Assembly: GCF_000012845.1 (NCBI RefSeq)
Contig: NC_009615.1
Location: 3,343,501 to 3,407,500 of the forward strand
Direction: 5' to 3'
DNA: 64,000 bases
Origin: Parabacteroides distasonis ATCC 8503
Lineage (GTDB): Bacteria; Bacteroidota; Bacteroidia; Bacteroidales; Tannerellaceae
The position numbers and the translations under genes were made by a program. Of this stretch, positions 53,637 through 61,720 are shown piece after piece. Below the pieces are notes generated by a model. That model saw only the letters and a list, made by a program, of their open reading frames with translations. It was not told where the DNA came from and did no database searches. Within the stretch, counting starts at the first letter, position 1. Each line of letters opens with the position of its first letter.

Positions 53637-53644
53637 CAAATGTA
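53637..53644 (-). promoter_or_regulatory. DUF2851 gene -7 box TACATTTG
   Basis: This is an exact TAnnTTTG match on the minus strand, 28 bp before the ATG at 53609 and only 12 bp from the dapB box on the other strand. Confidence 0.5.
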
Positions 53645-53656
53645 ATTCATTTTCTG

Positions 53657-53664
53657 TATATTTG
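53657..53664 (+). promoter_or_regulatory. dapB-lepB -7 box TATATTTG
   Basis: This is an exact TAnnTTTG match on the plus strand, 21 bp before the dapB ATG. Confidence 0.5.
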
Positions 53665-53685
53665 CGACATTAATTGAATTAAAGT

Positions 53686-54402
53686 ATGAAAATTGCACTT
53701 ATAGGTTACGGGAAAATGGGCAAAACGATCGAGCAGATCGCCATCCAAAGAGGACATCAAATTGTTTCCATCATAGATATCAATAACGCTGAGGATATAT
53801 ATTCAGAAGCGTTCAAGAGCGCCGACGCGGCGATTGAGTTTACTACCCCGGCTACCGCTTTCAATAACTATATGAAATGTTTCGAGGTAGGCGTGCCGGT
53901 CGTATCGGGTACTACCGGATGGCTGGACCGTATCGGCGAGATCAAGGAGAAATGCGAGAAAGAGGGCAAAACCTTCTTCTACGCCTCCAACTTCAGCATC
54001 GGCGTAAATATCTTCTTCGCCATGAATAAGTATCTGGCGAAAATCATGAACAACTTCCCCTCCTACGACGTTAAGATGACGGAAGTCCACCATATCCACA
54101 AGCTGGACGCACCCAGTGGAACGGCTATCACGTTGGCCGAAGGTATCTTGGAAAACATCGATCGTAAAGACCGCTGGACCTTAGAGAACGCCGAGAGCGT
54201 GACCGACCTGCCGATCCACGCCATCCGTGAGGGTGAGGTTCCGGGTATCCACGAGATCACGTATGAGTCGGACGTAGATACGATCAGTATCAAGCATGAT
54301 GCCAAGAGCCGTGCCGGATTTGCGCTAGGCGCCGTAATAGCGGCAGAGTTTACCGCCGGAAAGAAAGGTTTCCTAGGCATGAATGACTTATTCAAATTCT
54401 AA
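53686..54402 (+). CDS. dapB: 4-hydroxy-tetrahydrodipicolinate reductase
   Basis: This 238-residue protein is slightly shorter than E. coli DapB, as usual in Bacteroidetes. It has IALIGYGKMGKTIEQ at the NAD(P)H site, EFTTPATAFNN, SGTTGW, and the catalytic HHIHKLDAPSGTA (His pair and Lys, about residue 141). It catalyses the second dedicated step of the lysine/diaminopimelate pathway. It is the first gene of dapB-lepB-lepB2-wbqC. Confidence 0.98.
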   Translation: MKIALIGYGKMGKTIEQIAIQRGHQIVSIIDINNAEDIYSEAFKSADAAIEFTTPATAFNNYMKCFEVGVPVVSGTTGWLDRIGEIKEKCEKEGKTFFYASNFSIGVNIFFAMNKYLAKIMNNFPSYDVKMTEVHHIHKLDAPSGTAITLAEGILENIDRKDRWTLENAESVTDLPIHAIREGEVPGIHEITYESDVDTISIKHDAKSRAGFALGAVIAAEFTAGKKGFLGMNDLFKF

Positions 54403-54418
54403 ACGTATTAGCTAAAAG

Positions 54419-55816
54419 ATGAAGAAGTTCACGAAAAAACAATGGATCAAGTTTAGTATAGCGGCCGTATTATACACGTTGTTCGCTATCTGGATGCAAA
54501 ACTTATGGTTACTGCTGGGATTAATCGTCCTAGTCGATATATTCTTGACGCACTACATCCCTTGGGGAGCTTGGAAACGGTCTAAGAACCCGGCGGTACG
54601 CAACGTATTGGAATGGGTGGACGATATCGTATTCGCACTGGTAGCCGTTTATTTCATCAATTTGTTCGTCTTCCAGAACTATCAGATACCGAGTTCTTCC
54701 CTAGAGAAATCCTTGCTGGTAGGAGATTACCTGTTCGTCAGCAAATTAAGTTACGGCCCTCGCATTCCGAACACTCCGATCTCCTTCCCGTTGGTACAAA
54801 ATACGTTGCCGATCTTTAACTGCAAATCGTATCTGGATTGGCCGGAATGGGGCTACAAACGGGTGAAAGGTTTGGGCCACGTGAAACGTAATGATATCGT
54901 AGTGTTCAACTTCCCCGCAGGCGACACGATCGCCGTGAAAGTGCAAAACCCGGATTACTACTCCTTGGTCGAGGAGTACGGACGGGAACGTATCTTATTG
55001 GATAAGGCCACGTTCGGCGAGGTAATGTACCGCCCGGTCGACAAACGGGAGAATTACGTGAAACGTTGTATCGGTATGCCGGGTGATACGCTCCAACTCA
55101 TAGACAACCAAGTGTACATAGACGGTAAACCCGCCGAGAACCCGAAAGATATGCAGTTCAACTACTTCATCGAAACAGACGGTTCCCCGATCACAGAGGA
55201 GCAATTCCGTTTGATGGACGTAAGCAAGGATGACCGTATGCTGGCCTCCAGCGGCGGTTATTACCAAAACCTATTGTCATACCTAGGCTTTACGCCTAAC
55301 GCGAAGGGACAGTACAACCCGGTATATCGCCTGCCACTCACGAAAAAGGCCTTGGCGATAGCGGAGAAGTTACCTACCGTGAAGAAGGTTATCATCGAGC
55401 CGGAGACGTTGGGCGGCCCTACCTATCCGGTCGGATACAATACTGGCTGGACCCGTGATAACTTCGGGCCGCTTTGGATCCCGAAGAAAGGGGCTACCAT
55501 CCCGTTGGACGAACGTAATCTGGCGTTGTACAGCCGTTGTATCAAGAATTACGAGAACAACACCTTGGAAGTGAAGGACGGCAAGGTCTACATCAACGGC
55601 AAGCCCGAGACTTCCTATACGTTTAAATACGATTATTACTGGATGATGGGCGATAACCGCCATAATAGCGCAGATAGCCGCTCATGGGGTTTCGTACCCG
55701 AGGATCACATTGTCGGCAAGCCGATCTTGGTTTGGCTATCCTTGGACAAGGATCGCAGCCTGTTCGACGGTGGTATCCGTTGGAACCGCCTGTTCCGCTG
55801 GGTTCATCCGGATTAA
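54419..55816 (+). CDS. lepB: Signal peptidase I
   Basis: This 465-residue membrane protein is the long Bacteroidetes form. N-terminal spans at about residues 10-45 and 75-90 precede box B with the nucleophile in YQIPSSSLEKSLLVGD (Ser about residue 99). The general-base Lys lies in NYVKRCIGMPGDTL, and box E is GDNRHNSADSRSWGFVPEDHI. A long insertion of about 150 residues separates the Lys box from box E. It cleaves signal peptides at the periplasmic face. It sits directly before a shorter paralogue. Confidence 0.96.
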   Translation: MKKFTKKQWIKFSIAAVLYTLFAIWMQNLWLLLGLIVLVDIFLTHYIPWGAWKRSKNPAVRNVLEWVDDIVFALVAVYFINLFVFQNYQIPSSSLEKSLLVGDYLFVSKLSYGPRIPNTPISFPLVQNTLPIFNCKSYLDWPEWGYKRVKGLGHVKRNDIVVFNFPAGDTIAVKVQNPDYYSLVEEYGRERILLDKATFGEVMYRPVDKRENYVKRCIGMPGDTLQLIDNQVYIDGKPAENPKDMQFNYFIETDGSPITEEQFRLMDVSKDDRMLASSGGYYQNLLSYLGFTPNAKGQYNPVYRLPLTKKALAIAEKLPTVKKVIIEPETLGGPTYPVGYNTGWTRDNFGPLWIPKKGATIPLDERNLALYSRCIKNYENNTLEVKDGKVYINGKPETSYTFKYDYYWMMGDNRHNSADSRSWGFVPEDHIVGKPILVWLSLDKDRSLFDGGIRWNRLFRWVHPD

Positions 55817-55835
55817 GAGGTGAAAACTTCGTATT

Positions 55836-56696
55836 ATGACAATCCAACGATTCCTGATAGTTCTCATGAAATGGCTGGCAGCTTTCGCGCTAGCCTCGGG
55901 GATCGTCATGCTCATACGCCTTTTCTGCATAGAGTCCTATCGCATCTCCACGGACTCTATGGAAGAGGCTTTGCATAAAGGGGATTATATCCTAGTCAAT
56001 AAAATACCGGGGAAGAATAAGCCCGTCCGGGGCAAGGTCGTGCTTTTTACCAGTCCGCTCTCTCGAGATTCAGCGGATGCTCCCTTATTCATCAGCCGCT
56101 GCATCGGTATGCCGGGCGATACGATCCGGGTCAGCATGGACGGATATACGATAAACGGGCAGAAAATCCCCCGCTCTCCCCGCTCCCTCAGCTCCTATTT
56201 CATAACACTGAGCGCCAAGGAGACGTTCTTGGAGACGTTAGAGAAGTTGGACATCCCACTTAGGGATTTCAGGCAGGAAAGTTTTGGCTGCATGCTCAGC
56301 CTCACGGCTTTCGAGGAATATCAATTGAGGGAGGAATTGCCCGATGCCATAAACCGTCATTTTATCGGGGAACAAATGCAAGAATACATGTTGATCGTCC
56401 CCCGGAAAGACCGGGCTTACCCGCTGGACGCAGCCTCGCTCACCGCCTGCAAGGAGATCATCCTGCGGGAGACGGATGGCAAGGCTTCCTTCCGCGACGG
56501 AAAGTTATATCTGGACGGGCGGGAGACTAATTTCTTCTTTTTCCGACAAGACTACTATTGGGTACTGTCCGATAATACCAACGAGGCGGTAGATTCCCGC
56601 CATCTCGGTTTCATACCGGCCGACCATATCGTCGGCAACGCTTGGCTCTGCTGGTACAGCCCCGACAAACAACGAATCTTTAAACCCGTTCATTAA
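55836..56696 (+). CDS. Signal peptidase I paralogue lacking the catalytic lysine
   Basis: This 286-residue protein has one N-terminal span (MKWLAAFALASGIVMLIRLF) and all SPase I boxes except one key residue. Box B is RISTDSMEEALHKGDYILV (Ser present), box D is IGMPGDTI, and box E is SDNTNEAVDSRHLGFIPADHI. At the place of the general-base Lys it reads FISRCIGMPGD, where LepB just upstream has YVKRCIGMPGD, i.e. Lys to Ser. With a classical Ser/Lys dyad this enzyme should be inactive; a role as a partner of LepB, or an altered mechanism, is possible. It starts 19 bp after lepB and has 2 bp before the WbqC gene. Confidence 0.88.
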   Translation: MTIQRFLIVLMKWLAAFALASGIVMLIRLFCIESYRISTDSMEEALHKGDYILVNKIPGKNKPVRGKVVLFTSPLSRDSADAPLFISRCIGMPGDTIRVSMDGYTINGQKIPRSPRSLSSYFITLSAKETFLETLEKLDIPLRDFRQESFGCMLSLTAFEEYQLREELPDAINRHFIGEQMQEYMLIVPRKDRAYPLDAASLTACKEIILRETDGKASFRDGKLYLDGRETNFFFFRQDYYWVLSDNTNEAVDSRHLGFIPADHIVGNAWLCWYSPDKQRIFKPVH

Positions 56697-56698
56697 TC

Positions 56699-57328
56699 AT
56701 GCGACCTGTATATATAGCGACCGCCTATCTAGGCCCCATACAACAATATTGCAAGATGCTCCAATACCCGGAAGTCCGTATCGAGACCGCCGAGAATTAC
56801 GTGAAGCAAACCTATCGTAACCGCTGCGTCATCGCCGCCGCGAACGGCCCGCTCTCCCTATCCATCCCCATCGTCAAGCCGGATACCTTGAAATGCCAGA
56901 CCAAGGACATCCGTATCTCCGACCACGGAAACTGGCGGCACCTACACTGGAACGCCTTGGTGTCGGCCTACAATATGAGTCCGTTTTTCGAGTATTATGC
57001 CGATGACCTCGCTCCTTTCTACGAAAAGAAATACGAGTTCCTCCTCGACTTCAACGAGGAATTGCGCCGTCTGGTCTGTGACCTGTTGGATATGCAACCC
57101 GCAGTCGTCTACACCGAGCATTATGAACCGGAGGTAGCCAACGATTTCCGGGAAACGATCCGCCCGAAACACGAAGGGGAAGATCCCGCCTTCCGCCCGG
57201 AACCTTATTATCAAGTATTCCGGGAGAAATTCGGATTCCTCCCCAATCTGAGTATTGCTGATTTGCTGTTCAATATGGGCCCCGAAGGACTCGTTACGTT
57301 ACGGGCATCGATTACCGGATCTCTTTAA
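56699..57328 (+). CDS. WbqC family protein
   Basis: This 209-residue protein matches the WbqC-like family by its opening (IATAYLGPIQQYCKM), NYVKQTYRNRCVIAA and LSLSIPIVKPD. WbqC-like proteins are found in O-antigen gene clusters and are thought to act in sugar or lipid modification; the reaction is unproven. Here it ends the dapB-lepB-lepB2 operon, and its last 17 bp overlap the convergent phnW gene. Confidence 0.88.
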   Translation: MRPVYIATAYLGPIQQYCKMLQYPEVRIETAENYVKQTYRNRCVIAAANGPLSLSIPIVKPDTLKCQTKDIRISDHGNWRHLHWNALVSAYNMSPFFEYYADDLAPFYEKKYEFLLDFNEELRRLVCDLLDMQPAVVYTEHYEPEVANDFRETIRPKHEGEDPAFRPEPYYQVFREKFGFLPNLSIADLLFNMGPEGLVTLRASITGSL

Positions 57329-58397
57329 TCGCTTGTATCAAGGCTTCCATATCTTTCGGGAAGATATCTCCGATATTACCGATACGGAATGTATCCGCAT
57401 CCGAGATCTTACCCGGATAGATCACGAAGCCTTTCTCCTTTAGCCGCACGTAGAACGAGGCGAAATCGAAATCCGCAGAGGGATATAAGAACGAAGTGAT
57501 AATAGGTCCTTGCGCGTTATCGGACAGTAACGTCTTAAAGCCCAATCCACGCATACCTTCCACCAATACTCGGTGATTCTCTTGATATCTCTTATAACGA
57601 GCCGTGATACCGCCTTCCTCGTTCAATTCCTTCATCGCTTGGTAGAAAGCGTGAACCACGTGCGTCGGAGACGTGAAACGCCATTTGCCTCCCCCTTTCT
57701 CCATCGCTTCCCACTGGGCATAGATATCTAAGGAAAGCGAGCGGGCATTCCCCTTCGTCGCCATCAATTTATCTTTTTGGGCGAGGATAAAGCCGAAGCC
57801 GGGAACTCCTTGAATACATTTGTTCGCACTACTGACCAAGAAGTCGATACCTAAACCTTTCACGTCGATAGGGACACCGCCAAAGCTGCTCATCGCATCC
57901 ACGATAAAGGTAATCCCCCGGCCCTTGATCACCTCGGCTACCTCCTCAATCGGATTCAACAAACCGGTCGTGGTCTCGCTATGTACCATTGAGAGATGCG
58001 TGATACCGGGATGCTCCTCCAAGGCACGTCGGGCTACCTCGCCGGTTACCAGTTCCGTCTCATGCAAAGAGACCAGTACGTAATTGATATGATAATAATC
58101 GGCGATCTGCGCCATACGTTTGCCATAAGCGCCATTAGCGAGGATCAACAATTTATCCTCCGGACGCACGGTGGCCCCGATCGTAGCCTCCACACAATAC
58201 GTTCCGCTACCTTGCAGCAGGACACTGGTGTACGCATCCCCGTCCAGTCCCGCTATCGCCAGCAAGCCTTTACGGATCGGGGTAACGATACCCTCGTTAT
58301 AATCCTTATCCCACGTACACCAATCCTGAAGCATGGCCTCACGTACCGTCTGCGACGTACTCAACGGACCCGGTGTCAATAATAAATAGTTTCTCAT
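57312..58397 (-). CDS. phnW: 2-aminoethylphosphonate--pyruvate transaminase
   Basis: This 361-residue class V aminotransferase starts LLTPGPLSTSQTVREAM. It has GSGTYCVEA, HSETTTGLLNPIEEV, VDAMSSFGGVPID with the PLP-contact Asp, and SSANKCIQGVPGFGF with the PLP Lys (about residue 191). It converts 2-aminoethylphosphonate + pyruvate to phosphonoacetaldehyde + alanine. It is the last gene of the transporter-phnX-phnW unit. Confidence 0.97.
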   Translation of the reverse strand: MRNYLLLTPGPLSTSQTVREAMLQDWCTWDKDYNEGIVTPIRKGLLAIAGLDGDAYTSVLLQGSGTYCVEATIGATVRPEDKLLILANGAYGKRMAQIADYYHINYVLVSLHETELVTGEVARRALEEHPGITHLSMVHSETTTGLLNPIEEVAEVIKGRGITFIVDAMSSFGGVPIDVKGLGIDFLVSSANKCIQGVPGFGFILAQKDKLMATKGNARSLSLDIYAQWEAMEKGGGKWRFTSPTHVVHAFYQAMKELNEEGGITARYKRYQENHRVLVEGMRGLGFKTLLSDNAQGPIITSFLYPSADFDFASFYVRLKEKGFVIYPGKISDADTFRIGNIGDIFPKDMEALIQAIKEIR

Positions 58398-58422
58398 ATG
58401 ATTGTTTTATTTTATTCGGTTA

Positions 58423-59217
58423 TCAGGCTTGATCCCTGTTGTTAATCTTCTCAATGCAAGCAGGCAGCTCGGCGATCGTATCCAAGACGAAATGAGCCCC
58501 CGCCGCCAACATACGCTCACGCACCTCTTTCTTCAGAGATTCCCATTCTTCCGCCGGACGGCTGTTATATTCCTCCTCGCTCACGCCCATCTCGTTGCTA
58601 CCGGTCACGATACCGACGCTCCATACCTTGGCGTTCACGCCCTCCTTAATATCAGCGATCGTATCTCCTACCTTCACCACTTGATCTACGGAAGGAATCG
58701 CCAAATCGATCATATTCTTATAGATCATATACGGAGCGGGGCGACCGGCCGGGACCTCGTTCGGTGTCACCAGATTATCTACCCTATATCCTTTGGCCTC
58801 GGCTCCGGGACGGACAATCTCCATCATCTTCGCCGTGTACCCGGTCGTAGAGCCGATCTTTATACCTTGCTCGCGAAGCATCGCCATCGTCTCCAAGACT
58901 CCCGGTATCGGAGTGGTGAAATCCTTCAAGGAAGCGAACAAATGTTTCTCGAAACTAGTGTACATCTCATCCACGTCCCTCTTGTTCCAGTCCCTCTTAT
59001 ACAAGGCACGGAACTTCTCGTTCACCTCCGGCATACTCAAGATCGCCTTGATATGATCGATCTTCAAGAGACCCATCGGCTCACGGGCCTGCCGGTAAGT
59101 GATATCAATCCCTTTCTCTTCCGAGAATACCTTGAGGAAAGCGTTCAACGGAGCGAAGCATCCATAATCCACGGCCGTACCGGCCCAATCCATAATGACA
59201 CCTGAAATCTTCTTCAT
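58423..59217 (-). CDS. phnX: Phosphonoacetaldehyde hydrolase (phosphonatase)
   Basis: This 264-residue HAD-family enzyme has the nucleophile Asp in VIMDWAGTAVDYG (about residue 10), the Schiff-base Lys in GLLKIDHIKAIL (about 53), STTGYTAKMM, and VGDTIADIKEGVNA with the acidic metal site. It splits phosphonoacetaldehyde to acetaldehyde and phosphate, completing the two-step 2-aminoethylphosphonate pathway with PhnW (25 bp downstream). Confidence 0.97.
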   Translation of the reverse strand: MKKISGVIMDWAGTAVDYGCFAPLNAFLKVFSEEKGIDITYRQAREPMGLLKIDHIKAILSMPEVNEKFRALYKRDWNKRDVDEMYTSFEKHLFASLKDFTTPIPGVLETMAMLREQGIKIGSTTGYTAKMMEIVRPGAEAKGYRVDNLVTPNEVPAGRPAPYMIYKNMIDLAIPSVDQVVKVGDTIADIKEGVNAKVWSVGIVTGSNEMGVSEEEYNSRPAEEWESLKKEVRERMLAAGAHFVLDTIAELPACIEKINNRDQA

Positions 59218-59251
59218 ATTCTGTATGTATCGTATTTAATAATTTTCTTGT

Positions 59252-60595
59252 TTAAGCGATCGTAAGGACATTGTTTTCGGTAGGCTCAAGAGTTGCTATT
59301 TCCTCGCAGCCACATAAAGCGGTCTCCTTGCGATAGCGTTGCCGCAAATATACGAAGGAAGCGACAAAAGTGGCACAGCAAAAGATCCCTACATATCCGG
59401 CAAGTTGGTTATAAAATACTGCCCAATCCAATCTCGTACCCACGAATTCCTTTAGCACCAATACCAGTATCGTACCCGTGTACCCCAGAAAATCTGTTAA
59501 GACAATAAAGAAACCGACGTTTCCCCGTATCTTGAAACAAGCGATGAAGCGATCGAAGAAAATCGTCTGGAAGGTTAAGTAAGCCATATACAGGCAGAGG
59601 CTCTGCAAGAAAAGCCATGTCACCGGACTCAATCCCATCCGCTCCTGCCCAAACGACACGAACGCCATGACCATCATGCCCGTAATAATCAAACCGTACA
59701 GGACTGAAAGCGCCTTAAAATTATCTTTCACGAGCACCATCAAACCAAAGATCGCCAAGATAGTCAAGGTCACCACGCTATCTATTTGCGTGAACAACCA
59801 AGGCGAGTAACCGGACATATCAATGATATTCACCAAGAAGTCCTCCTTGATATCCCGTAACACCACGATCGCTATATTCGCCACGAAAAGCATCGTCAAG
59901 AAAGGCATGAAGTTCTTGAAAAGCTCCCAACGCTGCCGCCCGTTCAAGGTCTCCCGCTCCGACTTCAAGGCGATATCCTCCTCCGTAGGTTGTGGAAGCC
60001 GGTTTAGCGCATATCCCAACAAGGCTAGCAAAGGCAATGCCACCGCCCCGATCAAAGCCGGCATCCAGAACTCGCTGACCTGCCATATATCCATCACGTA
60101 CAAGCCGACAGACTTCGCTGTACCGGAACTGATCACCATACTTACGCCCAACAAACTAGCGAGGACATCCGTCATCCTACGTCCTTCTATAAAGCTGAAA
60201 ATAATCCCCCACATGCACCCCAGCGAAAGCCCGTTCAAGAACATCGCCGCTATATTATAAGGAGCCGAGAGCAACCCGAAGAATACCAACGAAAGTTCCG
60301 CCATCACCACGGACATCAAGATGAACCGCAAACGCTCTTCCCGCCGCAACTCCGATATCAACTTAATTCCCATGAACTTCGACACCACGTATCCCAAGAT
60401 CTGCACGATCGTGACCGCCACCTTATAGTCCATATTGAATACCTCCAGATCCTCGAAAGCGGCAGCCGTATACGGCTTACGCAACATATATACCAAGGAA
60501 TAAGAAAGCAAGGCGGCCCCTCCGGCCCATAGGATGAAAAGGAGATCGGAAATCCGTTTCCGGGATGTTTTATTGCTCTGTATCGCAGTGTCCAT
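59252..60595 (-). CDS. MFS transporter, DUF5690-like, in the phosphonate operon
   Basis: I choose the ATG at 60595 (MDTAIQSNKTSRKRISD), giving 447 residues, because the -7 box at 60623-60630 lies inside the longer frame from 60640. The protein has about 12 spans, beginning with LLFILWAGGAALLSYSLVYMLRKPYTAAAF. It resembles the DUF5690 family of Bacteroidetes transporters. Its place before phnX and phnW suggests uptake of 2-aminoethylphosphonate or a related phosphonate; this is inference from context only. Confidence 0.83.
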   Translation of the reverse strand: MDTAIQSNKTSRKRISDLLFILWAGGAALLSYSLVYMLRKPYTAAAFEDLEVFNMDYKVAVTIVQILGYVVSKFMGIKLISELRREERLRFILMSVVMAELSLVFFGLLSAPYNIAAMFLNGLSLGCMWGIIFSFIEGRRMTDVLASLLGVSMVISSGTAKSVGLYVMDIWQVSEFWMPALIGAVALPLLALLGYALNRLPQPTEEDIALKSERETLNGRQRWELFKNFMPFLTMLFVANIAIVVLRDIKEDFLVNIIDMSGYSPWLFTQIDSVVTLTILAIFGLMVLVKDNFKALSVLYGLIITGMMVMAFVSFGQERMGLSPVTWLFLQSLCLYMAYLTFQTIFFDRFIACFKIRGNVGFFIVLTDFLGYTGTILVLVLKEFVGTRLDWAVFYNQLAGYVGIFCCATFVASFVYLRQRYRKETALCGCEEIATLEPTENNVLTIA

Positions 60596-60622
60596 AATCT
60601 TCTGTCGTTTTATTTTCGAAGG

Positions 60623-60630
60623 CAAAAGTA
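60623..60630 (-). promoter_or_regulatory. -7 box TACTTTTG for the transporter-phnX-phnW operon
   Basis: This is an exact TAnnTTTG match on the minus strand, 28 bp before the ATG at 60595. It supports that start. Confidence 0.5.
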
Positions 60631-60791
60631 CAGCCGCCATGTTACAGACATATTACTGAACCCATGAATGTATATTATTAATACCCAACTAGGAATCAAT
60701 AAATTATAAAGAAATATTTATGTAACATTCATGAAACGGAAACGCAACATATGTCCTCTTATTTTGTAAAGTAAATCAAGAATATAAACAC

Positions 60792-61664
60792 ATGAACAAT
60801 CTTCAAGAATTCTACCGAAAGATCGAATATCTACGAAGCAATGGGGTTAAGATGAAAGAGATAGCCAACTGGATCGATATGGCTCCCAGCATATTGTCCT
60901 CCCTATATACGACCGTATTGCCGAATTATTTCGAGGGCATCAAGAGTTACCCGCCGGAAGAAGCACTGGACTCGGCGCTCGCCCTAGTGAATAACGTGTC
61001 GAAAAAACGTTTGCTTTCCCATATAGAGGAGATGATCCTTCGCCTAGACCAGATGGAGCTCGCCGAACCGGATAGCCTAAAAGATAATCCTTTCGCCAAG
61101 CAATTGATGGAGGAGACACGGCTCTCCGCCTCTAAAATAGAGGCTTTCAAAGGAATCTATACCAGTTACAGCCTTTCTTCCTCCTCGGACTGCCTCAAGA
61201 TGGAACCCTTCCTACTCTCCCCCTCGGATAATCAAGTCCGTGTAGGGCGGATCAGCGCTTATGGAGAGGCTCAATGGGGATTCGGGATCATGCCCGATCC
61301 TCAGAATTTCCATTGCATGCTGAACGAGAACCAAGCGCCCCAATTCACGATGGTAACGATATACCTGCAAATACCATTTTTCAAGAATCCTCGCCAATTA
61401 CGAGGATTATACATCGGGCAAGATTATAATCGTAACCCGATCGCCCGCCGAATCCTTCTTATCAAGGAATCAGAAAGCACGGAGATCGATGAATTCATGA
61501 GCCGGAAAAGCGGACTGATCGATAAAGAAGATTTTACCCCGGAACAACAGGTCTACTATGATTATACTTGCCAGACAGGAGATTTTATCAAGATGTGTAC
61601 AGTCCCATCCCTGCGGATGGACGAGAGTGATTTAGTCAAAGAAAAGAAGATGCTAACCCTATAA
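60792..61664 (+). CDS. Protein of unknown function with an HTH-like N-terminus
   Basis: This 290-residue protein has no signal peptide or span. The first 40 residues (FYRKIEYLRSNGVKMKEIANWIDMAPSILSSLYTT) look like a helix-turn-helix of the XRE type (NGVKMKEIANWIDMAPSILS quoted in part as MKEIANWIDM). A helical middle (about 60-130) and a beta-rich C-terminal half (GRISAYGEAQWGFGIM, MVTIYLQIPFFKNPRQLRGLYIGQDYNR in part) follow. I do not recognise the family. It may sense a ligand and bind DNA. It is divergent from the phosphonate operon and converges on the phosphate transporter, so a regulatory link to phosphorus metabolism is possible. Confidence 0.72.
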   Translation: MNNLQEFYRKIEYLRSNGVKMKEIANWIDMAPSILSSLYTTVLPNYFEGIKSYPPEEALDSALALVNNVSKKRLLSHIEEMILRLDQMELAEPDSLKDNPFAKQLMEETRLSASKIEAFKGIYTSYSLSSSSDCLKMEPFLLSPSDNQVRVGRISAYGEAQWGFGIMPDPQNFHCMLNENQAPQFTMVTIYLQIPFFKNPRQLRGLYIGQDYNRNPIARRILLIKESESTEIDEFMSRKSGLIDKEDFTPEQQVYYDYTCQTGDFIKMCTVPSLRMDESDLVKEKKMLTL

Positions 61665-61671
61665 ACCAGTA

Positions 61672-61693
61672 GAGACGGGGCATGCCCCGTCTC
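61672..61693. repeat. Perfect 22-bp palindrome between convergent genes
   Basis: GAGACGGGGCA/TGCCCCGTCTC is a perfect inverted repeat with no loop, 8 bp after the stop of the HTH-like gene. It has no T tract. From memory, this GC-rich palindrome (GAGACGGGGC arms) is spread widely through bacterial intergenic DNA as a REP-like element, including in Bacteroidales. It may act as a bidirectional terminator or mRNA-end stabiliser. Confidence 0.7.
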
Positions 61694-61720
61694 CCATCAT
61701 CCCAATATAATAGAGACTGA

